DNA of 64,000 bases, from NCBI GenBank assembly GCA_963931925.1, contig OZ007569.1, positions 44,522,021-44,586,020 of the forward strand, written 5' to 3'. Below, piece after piece: positions 45,012 to 57,479 of this stretch. Each line of letters begins with the position of its first letter. Position 1 is the stretch's first letter. Source of the stretch: Onchidella celtica (taxonomy: Eukaryota > Mollusca > Gastropoda > Systellommatophora > Onchidiidae). The position numbers and the translations under genes were made by a program. Below the pieces are notes generated by a model that worked only from the letters and a program-made list of their open reading frames with translations, was not told where the DNA came from and did no database searches.

Positions 45012-48000
45012 ATGGCGCTGAGGCTAACAGTGACGGAGAACTTCATCTATTTGTTCGAATATGAATACCAGTCTTATGGGACACAAAATCTTCTAATTAT
45101 CAGAATAAAGATGCCAGGAATGCGGCCCTGGAACGTATTGCAAGAGCTCTTGGGCTAGAAGAAAACGGTAAGTTCATACATCAATCATGAATTAGGCAGC
45201 ACCTATCTGTGTCAGTTTTCGGACTGTCTTAGTTTTCGGGAGTGACTTTGGTTGTGTTAGAATTGTCATTACAGTATTGTATTTGTGGGTATGACTGATT
45301 GCCTAAGTATGAATTATGCATTGTTCTTCAGTGAAGAGTGTAATTAAGTGCTTTTTTAAATGGTTTTGACCCCGTATCATGACTAGTAGTAGTAGTAGTA
45401 GTAGTAGAGACGAGCACTAGATCTAGATCTAGTTACTGGATAGATCTACTATCATCTAGCAGGAATACACGAGTGTTGGACAATCATTCTCGTAACTACC
45501 TACTTCGTGTGACTTGTGCTGTGCTACGATCCCACTGCTTTGCTGATACAGTATAGCTCCAACCAGTAAACAAAAGCATGAACAACTATTGGGGCTCTTT
45601 CAGCAGATCACCAGATGGACAGATTGACCATCCACCACCCCAGGAGAAGGAGTTCATGTATTTATAAACGTCTATCCCATCCAAGGCTGGGTTATTCCAT
45701 CAAGTAATGCTTTTCTTAAAAGTGTAGGAATGAAGATGCAACTGCTTTAAGTTTTTAAACTTTTCAATAAATAATTCGGCACATAAACCTCATTATATTC
45801 TTGTGTATTATCGTTACAGGAGATGCTGTCAAGTCAATAAAAGAGCGAATAAAGCAACTTCGCAGTACATTTACAAAAGAGCTGAGGGCTGTTCGTGACA
45901 GCAAAAGAAGTGGAGCCGGAACTGCCGATGTTCATGTGCCGAAGTGGAGGTGGTTCAGCAAACTGCATTTTCTTGAGCCACATGTGTCAATCAGGAGCGG
46001 TCTAAATAATTTAAATGTATTGTAAGTAGCATTGATCCAGAATGTTTTTTGCTCCACCTGAATGGTGCGTGCTTTCGATGTCGTCAGCGCTAATGTGATG
46101 TTCAGCAAATCCATTGTTTATTTGTGATACCAAATCTTTATTAACGTGGTTCTAGCTAGAACAATACCAATTTGTGTGATGAATTTACTAAGATTAAACT
46201 TAAACGACACTTCTCTGTCGTATGTATTTCATTTTTCACTGAGAGATTTTAGTTCATATTTAACTGAAACAAAGGAGTGAAATAAATTCTAATTTGTTTA
46301 TTGGAGCTATCATATAGTTGAACATGAAACCCCCAAATGTGTGGCTTTTGAAAAAAAACATCAATGAGGTATCTTTAGTTTTCTCTTTTAATTTTTTTCT
46401 TTGGGCCTTTGTTTTCAAAACGTGTAATGAAAGTTGCTAATTCTGACAGACTTTATTTTTATTTTGGTTATTGTGGTTAAGTTAGTACGTCATGTATGTT
46501 ATCAAATTTAATGAGTTTGGGAACTGGATATAAAATATGTTATCTAGATCTAGTCCCATGGTCTGGATGTGTGTCATTATTGTCATGTATTGGTATTTAA
46601 TGTATTGTAATTTAACGCTGTGATTTTGGTAAACAGTAATCTGGACCCTTGATATAAAATAATTTTTGGAGATTCACAAACAACAACCAACTTTGTACAA
46701 ATTAGTATAGTTTTTAATACATTATACAGAACTTAATACAGGACATAGAGTGGCAAAAGATTAAAATAGAAAAATAGAAATAACTCACTGTCTTGGCACA
46801 ATTTGTTAAGAATATGAAGTTCACCATTTTATTACTTGAAAAAAAACAATTTAAAGCAAAAAAAAGAAAAACACTTGACTTTTTGGCATGCTTACATTTG
46901 CACACACAAGGCAATTTAGCAGTCCCGAAAAGATATACTAGACATGTAAATGTGGGCAGAAGAAAATTTATTTATTCTTTGAGGGAAGGTTAAACTGCCA
47001 TTGCACACTGCCAACACTGTTGAAATAATTGGCAAAAATCTCTCTCACACCTCTTGCATCAGCCCCACTCCTGTTTCCTCCTTGACTTTGTATGCATCTT
47101 AAATTATTATCATTAAGCTTATGGTCTATTCCTGTTGAATAAGCCATATCCATCTCCTTCATCAGATAATTATGAAGGGCAAGGGCTGCCAATGTTACAT
47201 TTGTTGCCTTTTCAGGGCCCAGCGAAATGGTCGTTTGAAAGACTGCAAACCGCTGTACCATGATGCCAAATGCATTTTCTGCGCAGCGGCGCGCCCTTGA
47301 TAGCCTGTAGTCAAAGATGCGTCTCCTTTCTCTTTCCTGTTGTGGTACATCATACCTCTCGGGAAAAGGTTTCAGCAAATAGGGTTTAAGTGGGAATGCA
47401 TCATCACCCACAATTACAAACGGTGACGGACAGTCAGTCCCTGGGAGGGGCTTGGCAGGAGGAACATGTAGGGTTCCAGTTTCCAGTCGTTTAAAGAGTG
47501 GTGAGTCCCTGAAGACTCCAGCATCCCCCGATCTGCCATTGGCCCCCACATCCACATAAATAAACTTATAACTGCTGTCAACCAGTGCCAACAGAATAAT
47601 ACTATGAAAATGTTTGTAGTTATAGAAGACAGAACCTTGTCCCGTTGGTGCCTTCAGAGCTATATGTTTCCCATCAATGGCCCCTAAACAGTTGGGAAAG
47701 TTCCACCTCCTCTCAAAGCCTTCAGCAATTTTCTGCCAGTCTTCCTTTGTCCGCGGAGTCTGTGAATAAAGAATATAAAACTGTATAGTGTAATAAATTG
47801 TATTTTTATCGTTGTGGGTGTTTTTTTTTGTTTTTTTTTTCAAAGCTAACCATATTAGATCTACAATGTATTATTTTATTCAAACCAAACATTAAGAATG
47901 GATGACTTTCTATTTCCAGCCCCCTGCACAAAATCCCACCACCAGTCAAGCTATCCAACAAGACAGTTTGAATTTAGGAGAGAGTGAACCTTCACCTGCG

Positions 48001-48342
48001 GGGTCATCCCCAATCCTTTTTGGAGAGGACATAGTGTCTACAATGACCATCACCAATGAGGAGGGGGATATTTTAAATCTTGAGACGACTGGTGAGGGAG
48101 CAGCTACTCCAGGCAAGACAAGAAAAAGGCAGCGGGAGCCTTCTCCCGATTACGGGACTGAAATTTTAAAAGAGATATACCAGAAAAGGCAGCAGAAGGC
48201 ACAGAATAAGTCATCCAGACATTATTATTTTGCAATGGACCTGTGTGTCCAACTTGATGCCATGGACCAACGAAAGGCCATGGCATTAAGAAGAGAAATT
48301 ACGAAGCTCATGCTGGAGTACACAGCTGATGATGCTGAGTAA
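45012..48342 (+). CDS. MADF/BESS-domain partner protein of the Harbinger element (three exons, one frame break)
   Basis: Predicted nuclear DNA-binding protein that in PIF/Harbinger elements helps transposase reach the termini. Exon 1 is 45012-45167 (donor GTAAGT), exon 2 is 45820-46021 (donor GTAAGT) and exon 3 is about 47946-48342. Exons 1 and 2 give a MADF fold: LWDTKSSNYQNKDARNAAL, then IKERIKQLRSTFTKELR and a WRWF segment. Exon 3 ends in a BESS-like helix pair (YYFAMDLCVQLDAM through REITKLMLEY). The acceptor at 47919 would break the frame, whereas the AG at 47944-47945 keeps it. From the ATG, one base appears to be missing before LWDT (about 45085), so the protein is not readable as it stands. 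This may be a real lesion or a base-call error. Exon 3 lies inside a transposase intron on the opposite strand. Confidence 0.75.
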
Positions 48343-49479
48343 GAAAATTAAAAATTGAACATTGACAAGATTGCTATTTGAGTCATTTGGTTTCCTAGCT
48401 ACATTTGTTTGTTGTTGTTTCTTTTTTTTTTCAATTTTCTCTGCCAGTTTCTTTTTCTCACCTTCCTCACGTTTGATGTTGATGGTCTGTGAGTGTGAGA
48501 GTCTCATGTGACAAGACACACGCACTGTTATTGTTAGTAGTATTATTTGGCATACAGGTTATCTCTTGGGAATATTATGGTAAATGGTAGCTTACAATAA
48601 AGTGAAACTGATGTCATTTTCCCTCTACCATTGCATTTTATACAATATATATTTTAAAAAATAACATTCAATAAACTAAAAACATTATAGCAAGGCTCAT
48701 TGACAAACATAATTATTTCAAGTAGAAGTGATATAAAGTATTACTTGATACTGCTGAGAGTGCATTTTCTGATAATTTTTTTTCTAAAAGTAAAAGGTAA
48801 AAGATATGCCCTTCACATCAGAACCACATACCTGAAGATACTTCTCTTTTAGGACATCATAGATTGCAATACATGTTTCATGCACTATCCTGGAAATTGT
48901 ACATGGAGGAATCCTGTATAAATATTGCAGATTGCGAAACTTGCTGCCTGCAGAAAAAAACAACAACAGAAACATGCATGAAACTGAAAAAATAATCAGA
49001 TATTTTGCAACAACAATTTATGATTATGACTATACTCTAAAATAAATTAATGTCATATCATTATTTACACGAACAAATTAACAAACGGACTAAATCAAAC
49101 TGCATTAGGCAGCCACATACATTGAGTGTTTACCTGAGGCCAAAAAACTCAGAGTCAGTGCCAGTCGCTCCCCAGGTGGTATTGCTTCCCTCATATGCGT
49201 ATTTTGTCGCTTGATGAGAGGTGTTACAAGTTCCAAAAGCACTTCAAAGTGGCACAGATCCATCCTCAGAAACGAGGTGTATGTGGGTGGGTCTTCAGCA
49301 GCCAATTCCTTTAAAAGATTGGTGTAAGCACCATAGTTTTCACGACGCTGAATCCATGGACGAACCCATACACTGCGTCTTCTTTTCTTCTTCTTTTGCC
49401 GTGATTCGATATGTTTCAGGGCTAGCAGAGTCTCAAATAAATCGTCATCATCACTGTCAGAACTGTAAGCGGACGCCAT
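46968..49479 (-). CDS. PIF/Harbinger transposase, HARBI1-like nuclease (three exons, intact)
   Basis: Exons 49134-49479, 48832-48947 and 46968-47759 join with GT-AG borders and consistent phases to give about 417 residues without a stop. The start is MASAYSSDSDDDD, an acidic end followed by a KKKKRRR basic patch (possible nuclear signal). Exon 2 supplies the helix-turn-helix-like IPPCTISRIVHE. Exon 3 holds the DDE_4 nuclease: LGAIDGKHIALKAP (first D), VGANGRSGDAGVFRDS (second D) and RRCAENAFGIM (E). The three acidic residues that bind metal for strand cleavage are all present. The start codon lies just inside a second copy of the terminus. Domesticated HARBI1 genes are similar, but perfect termini show this one is still part of a transposon. 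Confidence 0.92.
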
Positions 49480-49490
49480 TTTGGAGCTGT

Positions 49491-49533
49491 TATTCTGATC
49501 AGAATTCTGACATCATAATAGTGGACACACCCT
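49491..49533 (-). repeat. Internal, diverged copy of the Harbinger terminus
   Basis: GTGTCCACTATTATGATGTC followed by AGAATTCTGATCAGAAT, read on the minus strand, repeats the right terminus with two or three changes about 110 bp further in, 12 bp before the transposase start codon. Confidence 0.85.
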
Positions 49534-49607
49534 CCGAAATCAGAACAGAAATCAGAAAGTTCAGATTCTGCATCTGACTTTCTGATTTCTTCTCCTGCAG
49601 AATTCTG

Positions 49608-49644
49608 ATCAGAATTCTGATATCGTAATAGTGGACACAGGCCT
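49608..49644 (-). repeat. Right terminal inverted repeat of the Harbinger element (37 bp)
   Basis: Exact inverted match to 44812-44848. Confidence 0.95.
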
Positions 49645-49649
49645 TTATT

Positions 49650-50480
49650 CTGGCCCATGGCCTGCTATCACTGAGCAGGTCGGTGCCGGGGTGGTGACTG
49701 CCACATCGCCTGCTACATCCACATTATGAATGATGTCGCGGGGTACGTTCTGCAGTCTTTCAGTTAACCGACAAATGACATTCTATAAAAGTTGTTCCAT
49801 TTGGGGGAACCGGTATTAGTTAGAGTTCCTATCTTGGTTGTGTCATAGTTAAAGAAAGATTTATATAATAAAGTGGACTAAGATTAACATTCACTGAAAC
49901 CCAAGTTTTGTACCATTATTATCGTTTGACCCTTTGAAACGGACTATCAGTTTTTCCAATTATTAATAGAAGCAATGATGCAAATTTATGAAACAAGACA
50001 ATTAAAAAGGTCAACGTGCTTAGAAATTATATTGTAAAATCTGTGGAAATGCATTATTTAGGTAAATTCCCGTGTTACTTTGAAAATTGAAAGCTTCGAG
50101 AGAAAAGAAAAAAAAGGCTGCATTTTATCTAAATTTATTTATTTACGCTGCGATTTAAAGATCATGAATTGGCCGCAGTTTGAAGCGTCCCAGCAGCGAA
50201 TTGACACGATAATGACCACCAGTCAAAGAGATCTGGGTTTTCAAAAATAAATACCTGACCACTGGAAAGCCAATTACTTCAGTGACAATGTAGCCACGAA
50301 AGCCTTATTTTCAGTTTTTAAGTATATGAATCAGGGGTTACAATGGCATAGTAAATGAACATGTACTGGCAATATACTGAGTTCCCAGCTCTTCTGTATA
50401 ATCAAACGGTTGTTAGCATGACTGTATCGCTCTGCGTCCTATTATTATGATGGAGGACAGTCGTCTAAAGAATGAAAGGC
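49650..50480. other. U2 non-coding DNA upstream of receptor 6
   Basis: It corresponds to about 58000-58950 of U3, including CCTGACCACTGGAAAGCCAA and TTCCCAGCTCTTCTGTATAA. No gene. Confidence 0.6.
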
Positions 50481-50484
50481 GGCA

Positions 50485-50545
50485 ATTATGTTGATGCAAG
50501 TAATTAAATATGGGTGCATATAACATGTTTATTGTGGACAATTTT
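50485..50545 (+). promoter_or_regulatory. Conserved upstream block of subfamily B (U2 copy)
   Basis: TAAATATGGGTGCATATA and ACATGTTTATTGTGGACA, matching the U1 and U3 blocks at a similar distance from the start codon. Confidence 0.3.
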
Positions 50546-50811
50546 AGGACAGATATTCTGCGCAATCTTGCTCGTCGACTTTTTTATTTCATGAATAGCT
50601 TACGTAACACATGAATAAAATTTAGACAAGTTCTACTTCAAAGAATTTTTTGCGCTGCCTCCTTACAGTACAAAATTTTGTAATTGTTTCTTAAAAGTTC
50701 AATTTACATTAACGAAATACGAAATTATATAATATCAAATTTTACTTCATTGCGGTGAATTGAAAAGTATTAGATTATTAGATTAGAGATAAGAAAAACG
50801 AATGAGCATAG

Positions 50812-51812
50812 ATGGATGTCTATACGTTCATTAATCTCCCTGTCTGTTTTGTGGGAATTTTACTGAATGTCTCCAACATTGTTGTGTTTCTCAGACAAGA
50901 TTACAGAACAAACAACGTCACATTGACTTTACTTTCCTTGTCCATCTCTGATTTGTCGATGTTAGTATGGGCTATAGTGTATTATTTATTTGATATCTTC
51001 CACGTGTTATTGCCGTCAAGCCCTGTGTGTTATGAAAATTTTCAATTAGTTGTCCTGGCGGCGATCAGTTCAACGTTTTTTTATATCTCCAGTCTGACGA
51101 CGGTATTTATATCATTGGAAAGATGCCTGTGTATCATTATGCCTCTTCGTGTACAATTTCTTTTCTCTGTACGCCGAACTGCCGAAGTTTTGATCATTAT
51201 TTGGACTCTGGGCATCCTAGATTCAACACCGGCATTTGCTTCCTTAAAATTGGCAACGTATTTTGACGAGGATTTCAATATTACGACTATTTTCAATGGA
51301 GATGGCAAGAGGAGGAGATTCATAATATTATCTACTCTATTGTGACTATAATTACTGGAGCCATAATATTTGTCAACACGGTTGTGATGATTGTAGGACT
51401 TCGAAAATCCGTTCGTTTTCAAAAACATACAAGGGTGAATGTTCAGCGGTCCGAAAAAGTCGAAGACACGCCGAGCTTGACCAGTGTCGCGAAACCAGAC
51501 AAAACCAAAAGGCCAAAAGTAAAGACGAGGAGTTCGAACATGTCAAGAAAATATGTCAGACCAATTATAGTTGTATGTTTGATATCCAGTGTGTACCTTG
51601 TGTGCAATACACCAACTGTGGTCTTTACAGTTATGTTTGAAATAGTACCTGAATTTCACTATGTAGGCAGTCACCAAGATCAGTTCCTGCTGATGCTGGA
51701 AATTATGTTTTTACTGAGTATTGTGAATTCCTCCGCCAATTTCTTCATCTACTTCATCTTCAACCGAAGTTTCAGGGACACCTTCTCTAATATTTTTTGT
51801 ACAATGTTTTGA
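50812..51812 (+). pseudogene. Receptor 6: subfamily B GPCR with a 13-bp net deletion
   Basis: The start (MDVYTFINLPVCFVG), helix 2 aspartate, LERCLCIIMPLRVQ after helix 3 and helix 4 are in frame up to NITTIF in loop 2. There 13 bases are missing relative to receptor 2 (about 51285-51295), removing VTVDQH and shifting the frame to a stop at about 51345. The shifted frame resumes as FQWRWQEEEIH and stays open through helices 5, 6 (VCNTPTVV) and 7 (NSSANFFIY) to the normal stop after FCTMF. The single event and the otherwise well-preserved sequence indicate recent inactivation. A 13-bp change is unlikely to be a base-call error. Confidence 0.9.
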
Positions 51813-52929
51813 CTGCCGTGTCATCAGTGAGAAGTTAGTTTTATTAAGATAAACAGAGTAATGTTTATCTTCCCCTTTAATTCAGGACATTCAAAGAATT
51901 TAATATTTAAAAAAAGAACAGGAAAACAATTTACGTAACTTATTCAACGTCACAATCGATAATAATATAAGATGGAATCAAGTACCAACCTCTGCACGGA
52001 TCTGTTGTTTCATCAGCTATTGGCGTTTCTATCTTGGGTCCAAGTGAGAGATCTGTCTAGTGCCAGCTTTGGACAGTTAAGTGCACGCACAAATGTGACA
52101 TGATAAACACGTGTGCAGGTCAAACTGAACTGTGACTAGCAATCGTTGGTGGTTCTTTTTTTTTTAATTTTGCAACTTGAACTCCTTACATGACTAATCG
52201 ATTTTGCATTTTTATATTGGAGCACCCAGTACCAAGTATGTTTTTTTATTATTCATGGATGTTGTACTAGGGCAGTTAGCGTCAATCAACAAAGTTGCTA
52301 TAAAACAATACAATTTTAATGGTACGGAATTACCCATTTGTTTTTTAACACTGTGGGCTCTCGTCTAGCTCTGTTCTATATTTTATGTACATCAACGAAA
52401 GTCTTTTACATTCATAGTTAAAACTCATGTTCCGGTTCCTCGCGCAGAATACAGTCTAAAAGTAAGAGTGTAAGAGCAATCTTCACCTGAAAGCAATTTT
52501 GCCAAAGAACAGTCATCTCTATACATAATAGTTATCTCTATACATAATAGTTATCTGTATACATAATAGTTATCTATATACATAATCTGATGGATTTTGT
52601 GACCGAGGGAGCCTGGATTTTGTTGATCTTTATCTTGAAAACGTTACTCAGAGCAGACTGATGTACCCCATGATGAGTGTGAGGAAATCCCTTATTTTCT
52701 TGAGATGCCTTCAATGTCCATACACGTATATGAAGGTCACATCAACTAATGGATATCATGTCCTTAGCCATTTTGCTTTCTTCAAGTAGATTGGTGATCG
52801 TTGTGCAATTCTTTCTCCCAGGTGTTTATTGTATGTAATTCACTGCCAGTGTTAGCTAATATCACCTAGCTTTGACTGTGTCTGTGCTATTCATGAACTC
52901 CACATTCTCTAAGTACATAGTTTACTCTT
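51813..52929 (+). other. U2 3' flank of receptor 6
   Basis: It matches 21105-22340 (U1) and 60309-61530 (U3), including GAGAGATCTGTCTAGTGCCA. It contains a 19-bp tandem repeat (52510-52585) and no gene. Confidence 0.6.
52510..52585. repeat. 19-bp tandem repeat x 4
   Basis: The unit AGTTATCTCTATACATAAT is repeated four times with single changes. U1 and U3 have only one unit at the equivalent position. Confidence 0.9.
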
Positions 52930-54058
52930 ACTAAGAGCAGTGGATGTCTCCGACTGGGTCAGGGAGGCTGGGAGGAGATAGTGAGGTTGACACATTGCCC
53001 AGTTCTTTATCACTTGAATCCAAATCATCTAGCGAGTCACTTTTTGTCATCTTCAATCACCCAACTTGTACAAGACCATAGTAGCAAGACAAGATCGCAG
53101 ACACACAGGTAACTGGCGGTGCAAGCCTTCCGACCATCTTTACTTAATTGTTGGAACCCCAGTTGCATCATCAGGCAAAGGTGGGGGGGGGGAGGGGGGG
53201 GTCTCCTCAGTGTCTCTATCTGCCGGCAATTGGTAGGTTCGCATGAGCATGAGCTCATTTACGTCCACTGGCAGCAGCGTTGCCAGCAAATAGGTCTCAT
53301 TGCCCCTGACACTAGCATGGCCCGGGTAGTGTATCCATGTGAGGGACATGGTGAGGCCTTGGAGGATATCAAGCCATTGCTGCCCGCTTTCCGCAGCTTG
53401 CTGTGTGAATCTGTGACGATGACGGCATGGTCTGTGCTAGCATGCTAGGCGGCTGTGTCGCAAGCCAGCGAAGTGCCTCAGTAACATACTCTACTTCCAT
53501 CCACATACTAGACACAGTAACATTGTGAGCACCAGACCCCTTGCCCACGGGTTGACCTCCCCTGTTTGCCACAAAGTCCCATCCACTTTTGTTGTCACCT
53601 TTGACGGATCCATCTGTGAATAAGGTAAAATCACCTCGTGACGAGTTGTCATTTATTAGCTCCCTGACCTCAATCCCCGTGGCACAAAAATTCCACTCCC
53701 GGCCTGACCCTCCAAGGGTGATTATCACCTTTGTAAGGCTTCTGTCGTCTTGGCAAAGCTGAACCCATTCTTCTCCCTTGTGGATGTCTTCAGTATTGCA
53801 CAGCTTGCTGAGAGATTCTTCAGCTGGCGCTATCCAAGACTGCCCAAGTTTGATCCCAGACTCTTTTGGGTCCGCAAGGTATGATGTAGAGGGTGCTTTC
53901 CAGAAACCAGAAGGTACGTCCTCACCTGAGCGAGTTTGTGACGCACTAGACTCTGACACTCTGCACGTCCAGGAGAATCCGCATCCATACGATACAGTGG
54001 GCGTGTCCTTCGTGCACCCCAAGACTGCTCGCATAGCTTGATTCTGCAATTCATGTCT
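52930..54058 (-). pseudogene. Jockey-like non-LTR retrotransposon relic with RNase H domain
   Basis: On the minus strand, fragments in different frames give RHKLAQVRTYLLVSG (post-RT region), then the RNase H signatures FTLFTDGSVKGD, WMEVEYVTEALRWL, VIVTDS and WIHYPGHASVRGNE, and finally an acidic C-terminus (DLDSSDKEL). The acidic active-site residues and the histidine are all recognisable, but at least two frameshifts separate them and the RT core is missing. A related, shorter remnant lies in U3 at about 61540-61975, and U1 has none, so the insertion preceded the U2/U3 split. Confidence 0.8.
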
Positions 54059-55025
<967 letters not shown>

Positions 55026-55029
55026 TTCG

Positions 55030-56668
55030 CACTTTCCCATCCCAAAGGCTGCATTCAGAATTGCCTAGTCTTCACTTTCCCGACTCAAAATGTCGGAACA
55101 CTTTCTTCTGTACAACTCAGTTGTGGCTCAAATCAAGGAAAGTACTAAAAATATAGCAAACTTCGAGACCTTTTAAAATGTGCCCACATTCACCTTTACG
55201 TATTTCCATTCGTAGTATGATATTTTGTAGGATTTAAGGCCCGGCGGTTAAGAAGCCTTTCATGATTACGTTGAAGGCCTTACTTGCTTCATAATATGAT
55301 GTTCACACAGTTGCGAAATCAGGTAACTGATAATATACACGTAATCACTATTTAAGTTATATCATAACAGAAAATAAAAGATAATTCATAAACGGATCAT
55401 GCAATAATTATAAAACACAGGACTAGGCATAATCATGCAAAGGAACAATTATAAAGAAGAAAAGTATTTGATTTTAAAAGGACAAGGCACAAAGTTATGG
55501 ACCGAGTTATCATTCATTTCTATTCGGTGATTTTCCTGACCGACCACATGCAGCCATCTCATCACCTACACTTACCAAGCTTTTGTGCGGATTCTTTTCC
55601 AGCCGAAGAGGTGCATTTTGAATTATGAAAGGCAAAAAGTTCCACTTCACACGAAAGAAAGTCCGCAGTTAGGTTAAACTGGCCCCATAGCATGAAAAAG
55701 TCGTTCTCCAAGCTATTTTCATTTTTTCACTAATATGAAACGTTATTCAATTCTGCACATTTCTGTGTGTTTTACAATGTTCTTGAACTTCAAGAAGTAT
55801 TTTATTTTGATTTTTAGGGTGAGTGCAAATGTATATTTTCGCATAGATTTTCTGGGTTTTTTTTTTTCAGATTTCTCAGTTTTGCCCTTTTCTGGACAGC
55901 GACTGCAGTCGTGACATGATATCTCAAAAACTACTTAAACTACTGGCTTGAAACTTTGCCTAGTAGTTTTTGATGGTATGCAGGTGACAACAGACTATTC
56001 CGAAAGTTATTGACCCATAACTTTTGGAGTAAGCTAGATTTTGGTATCCTGACACACATAAATTTCGGAAAAATTTTCCTCCATGATTTTGAAAAATCAC
56101 AGAAAAAAAAAGTAGCAACAGTATCTACATGAAAATAGTCCAAAGTCTGTGTAGCATTACTTTCTACACTGATGGTAAGTTTCAAAATGATACCTATGTA
56201 ACTCTTTGAGATATCTTGTCACAACTGTGTGGCATATTTGGGGTTAGGCACCCCCCCCCCCCAAGATGTTTATTTTGTGCCCCCATCCTTTATTAAGGAG
56301 AAATTGGGCATGAAATGGTGTTTTCTGTATGTTTCTAACCTGTGTCTAACACAATGTGGTATTTTCAGATCATTTATGCCAAGAATTCTATTTGCCAGTT
56401 TAACCTAACCTTAAAAAATAAAACTAAAAATCTGCAGTCTTACTATAGATCTTATGTGAACTAATTACCACACATTCCTTTCGTGGCAGAGAAATGACAC
56501 CGAACAGAATGTGTGTCAAAAATACAGCTTCTGGGCACACTGCAATGCTATGGACAGAAAAATATACCGCACTAGACCCGTAGGCCTAAAAAGCATGTTT
56601 AGTACAGTTCGTAAAACGGGTCGGTTATTTGTAATACAGGGATTCTTGAAGTAAACAAAGGGCCAATT
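55030..56668. other. Intergenic, no gene seen
   Basis: AT-rich, with a C run near 56251. The 81-codon frame at 55940-56185 and the 146-codon frame at 56516-56956 contain no recognisable domain. Confidence 0.4.

Positions 56669-56702
<34 letters not shown>
56669..56702. repeat. (GT)n microsatellite
   Basis: About 15 GT units. Confidence 0.95.
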
Positions 56703-57479
56703 TCAAAGAATTGCCAAAATCCCAAGGTAACCCACAAAATTCTAGGATCTAGGAAAAAATCCCAAGACTGACAACACTTCAATGGACGCTTAACAAAAGC
56801 AGTCTCTGCCAGCGTCGCCGGTGAGGATTTCAAAAATTCCAATAAACCAGTTTTAAAAAATCCCAAGATGAGGTATAAAATGCCAAGATTTTTTTCAATA
56901 CAAAAAATACATTTACTATTAACAATATCATAATACATTGACTTTAAACTAAGCAACGGCAGTGATTAGCTCGCCGATGGGGCAAAAATCCTCATTCACA
57001 AGTAAACTAAACTGTCAGCCCACTAGGCTTCAATCACCCTATAAGTCGTAGAAAGCACTGTGAGAGGAAGGGCAATTTCGTCACTTCTTTTTTTTTTTCT
57101 TTAGGAAAGAAACAATAACAAATACATAAAGCTTGAAATATCCCATGATCTTTAAAAAAAAATCAAATCCCCAAGGTCACACCTAAAATGTGAAAAATCC
57201 TAGGACCCAGTGGCGTAGAGTGACCAGCAAGGCAAGTATGGCGCCCCCTGACCCGCGGATTGTTAACACTCCCTGAGTCTCTTCCACCAATTCAGTATTT
57301 AATCTCTTCCCCACCCCCCTCCCCCCCCCCCAATCCCCAAGCACATGAATGTATCATATTTTCAGAAACACTGATGTAATTAAAGTAAAATGTATTTAAA
57401 TCTGCATTAAAGCCTCTGCGAAGCACGGAACAAGTCATAACAGATGGAAGTGTCTCATCTTAATTGTATCTAATATCTT
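56703..57479. other. Intergenic, with recurring ATCCCAAG motifs
   Basis: The octamer ATCCCAAG or a one-base variant occurs at about 56719, 56759, 56861, 56881 and 57170. This clustering recalls degraded hAT-type subterminal repeats, but no termini were found. A C run lies near 57320. Confidence 0.4.

Larger units (their letters stand above)
44812..49644. mobile_element. PIF/Harbinger DNA transposon, apparently full-length (4833 bp)
   Basis: Perfect 37-bp inverted termini start AGGCCTGTGTCCACTATTAC at both ends, and TTA is duplicated at 44809-44811 and 49645-49647, the target preference of PIF/Harbinger. Inside are the two genes such elements carry: a DDE transposase on the minus strand and a MADF/BESS (Myb-like) DNA-binding partner on the plus strand. 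Their exons interleave. The matching region of U3 (about 57900) lacks the element. Intact termini and an uninterrupted transposase suggest recent, possibly current, mobility. Confidence 0.93.

Noticed and set aside
46793..46993. 66-codon plus-strand frame inside the Harbinger element
   Set aside because: It overlaps the 3' end of the transposase on the other strand and has no domain.
53119..53448. 109-codon plus-strand frame
   Set aside because: It is antisense to the RNase H relic, whose conserved motifs are on the minus strand.
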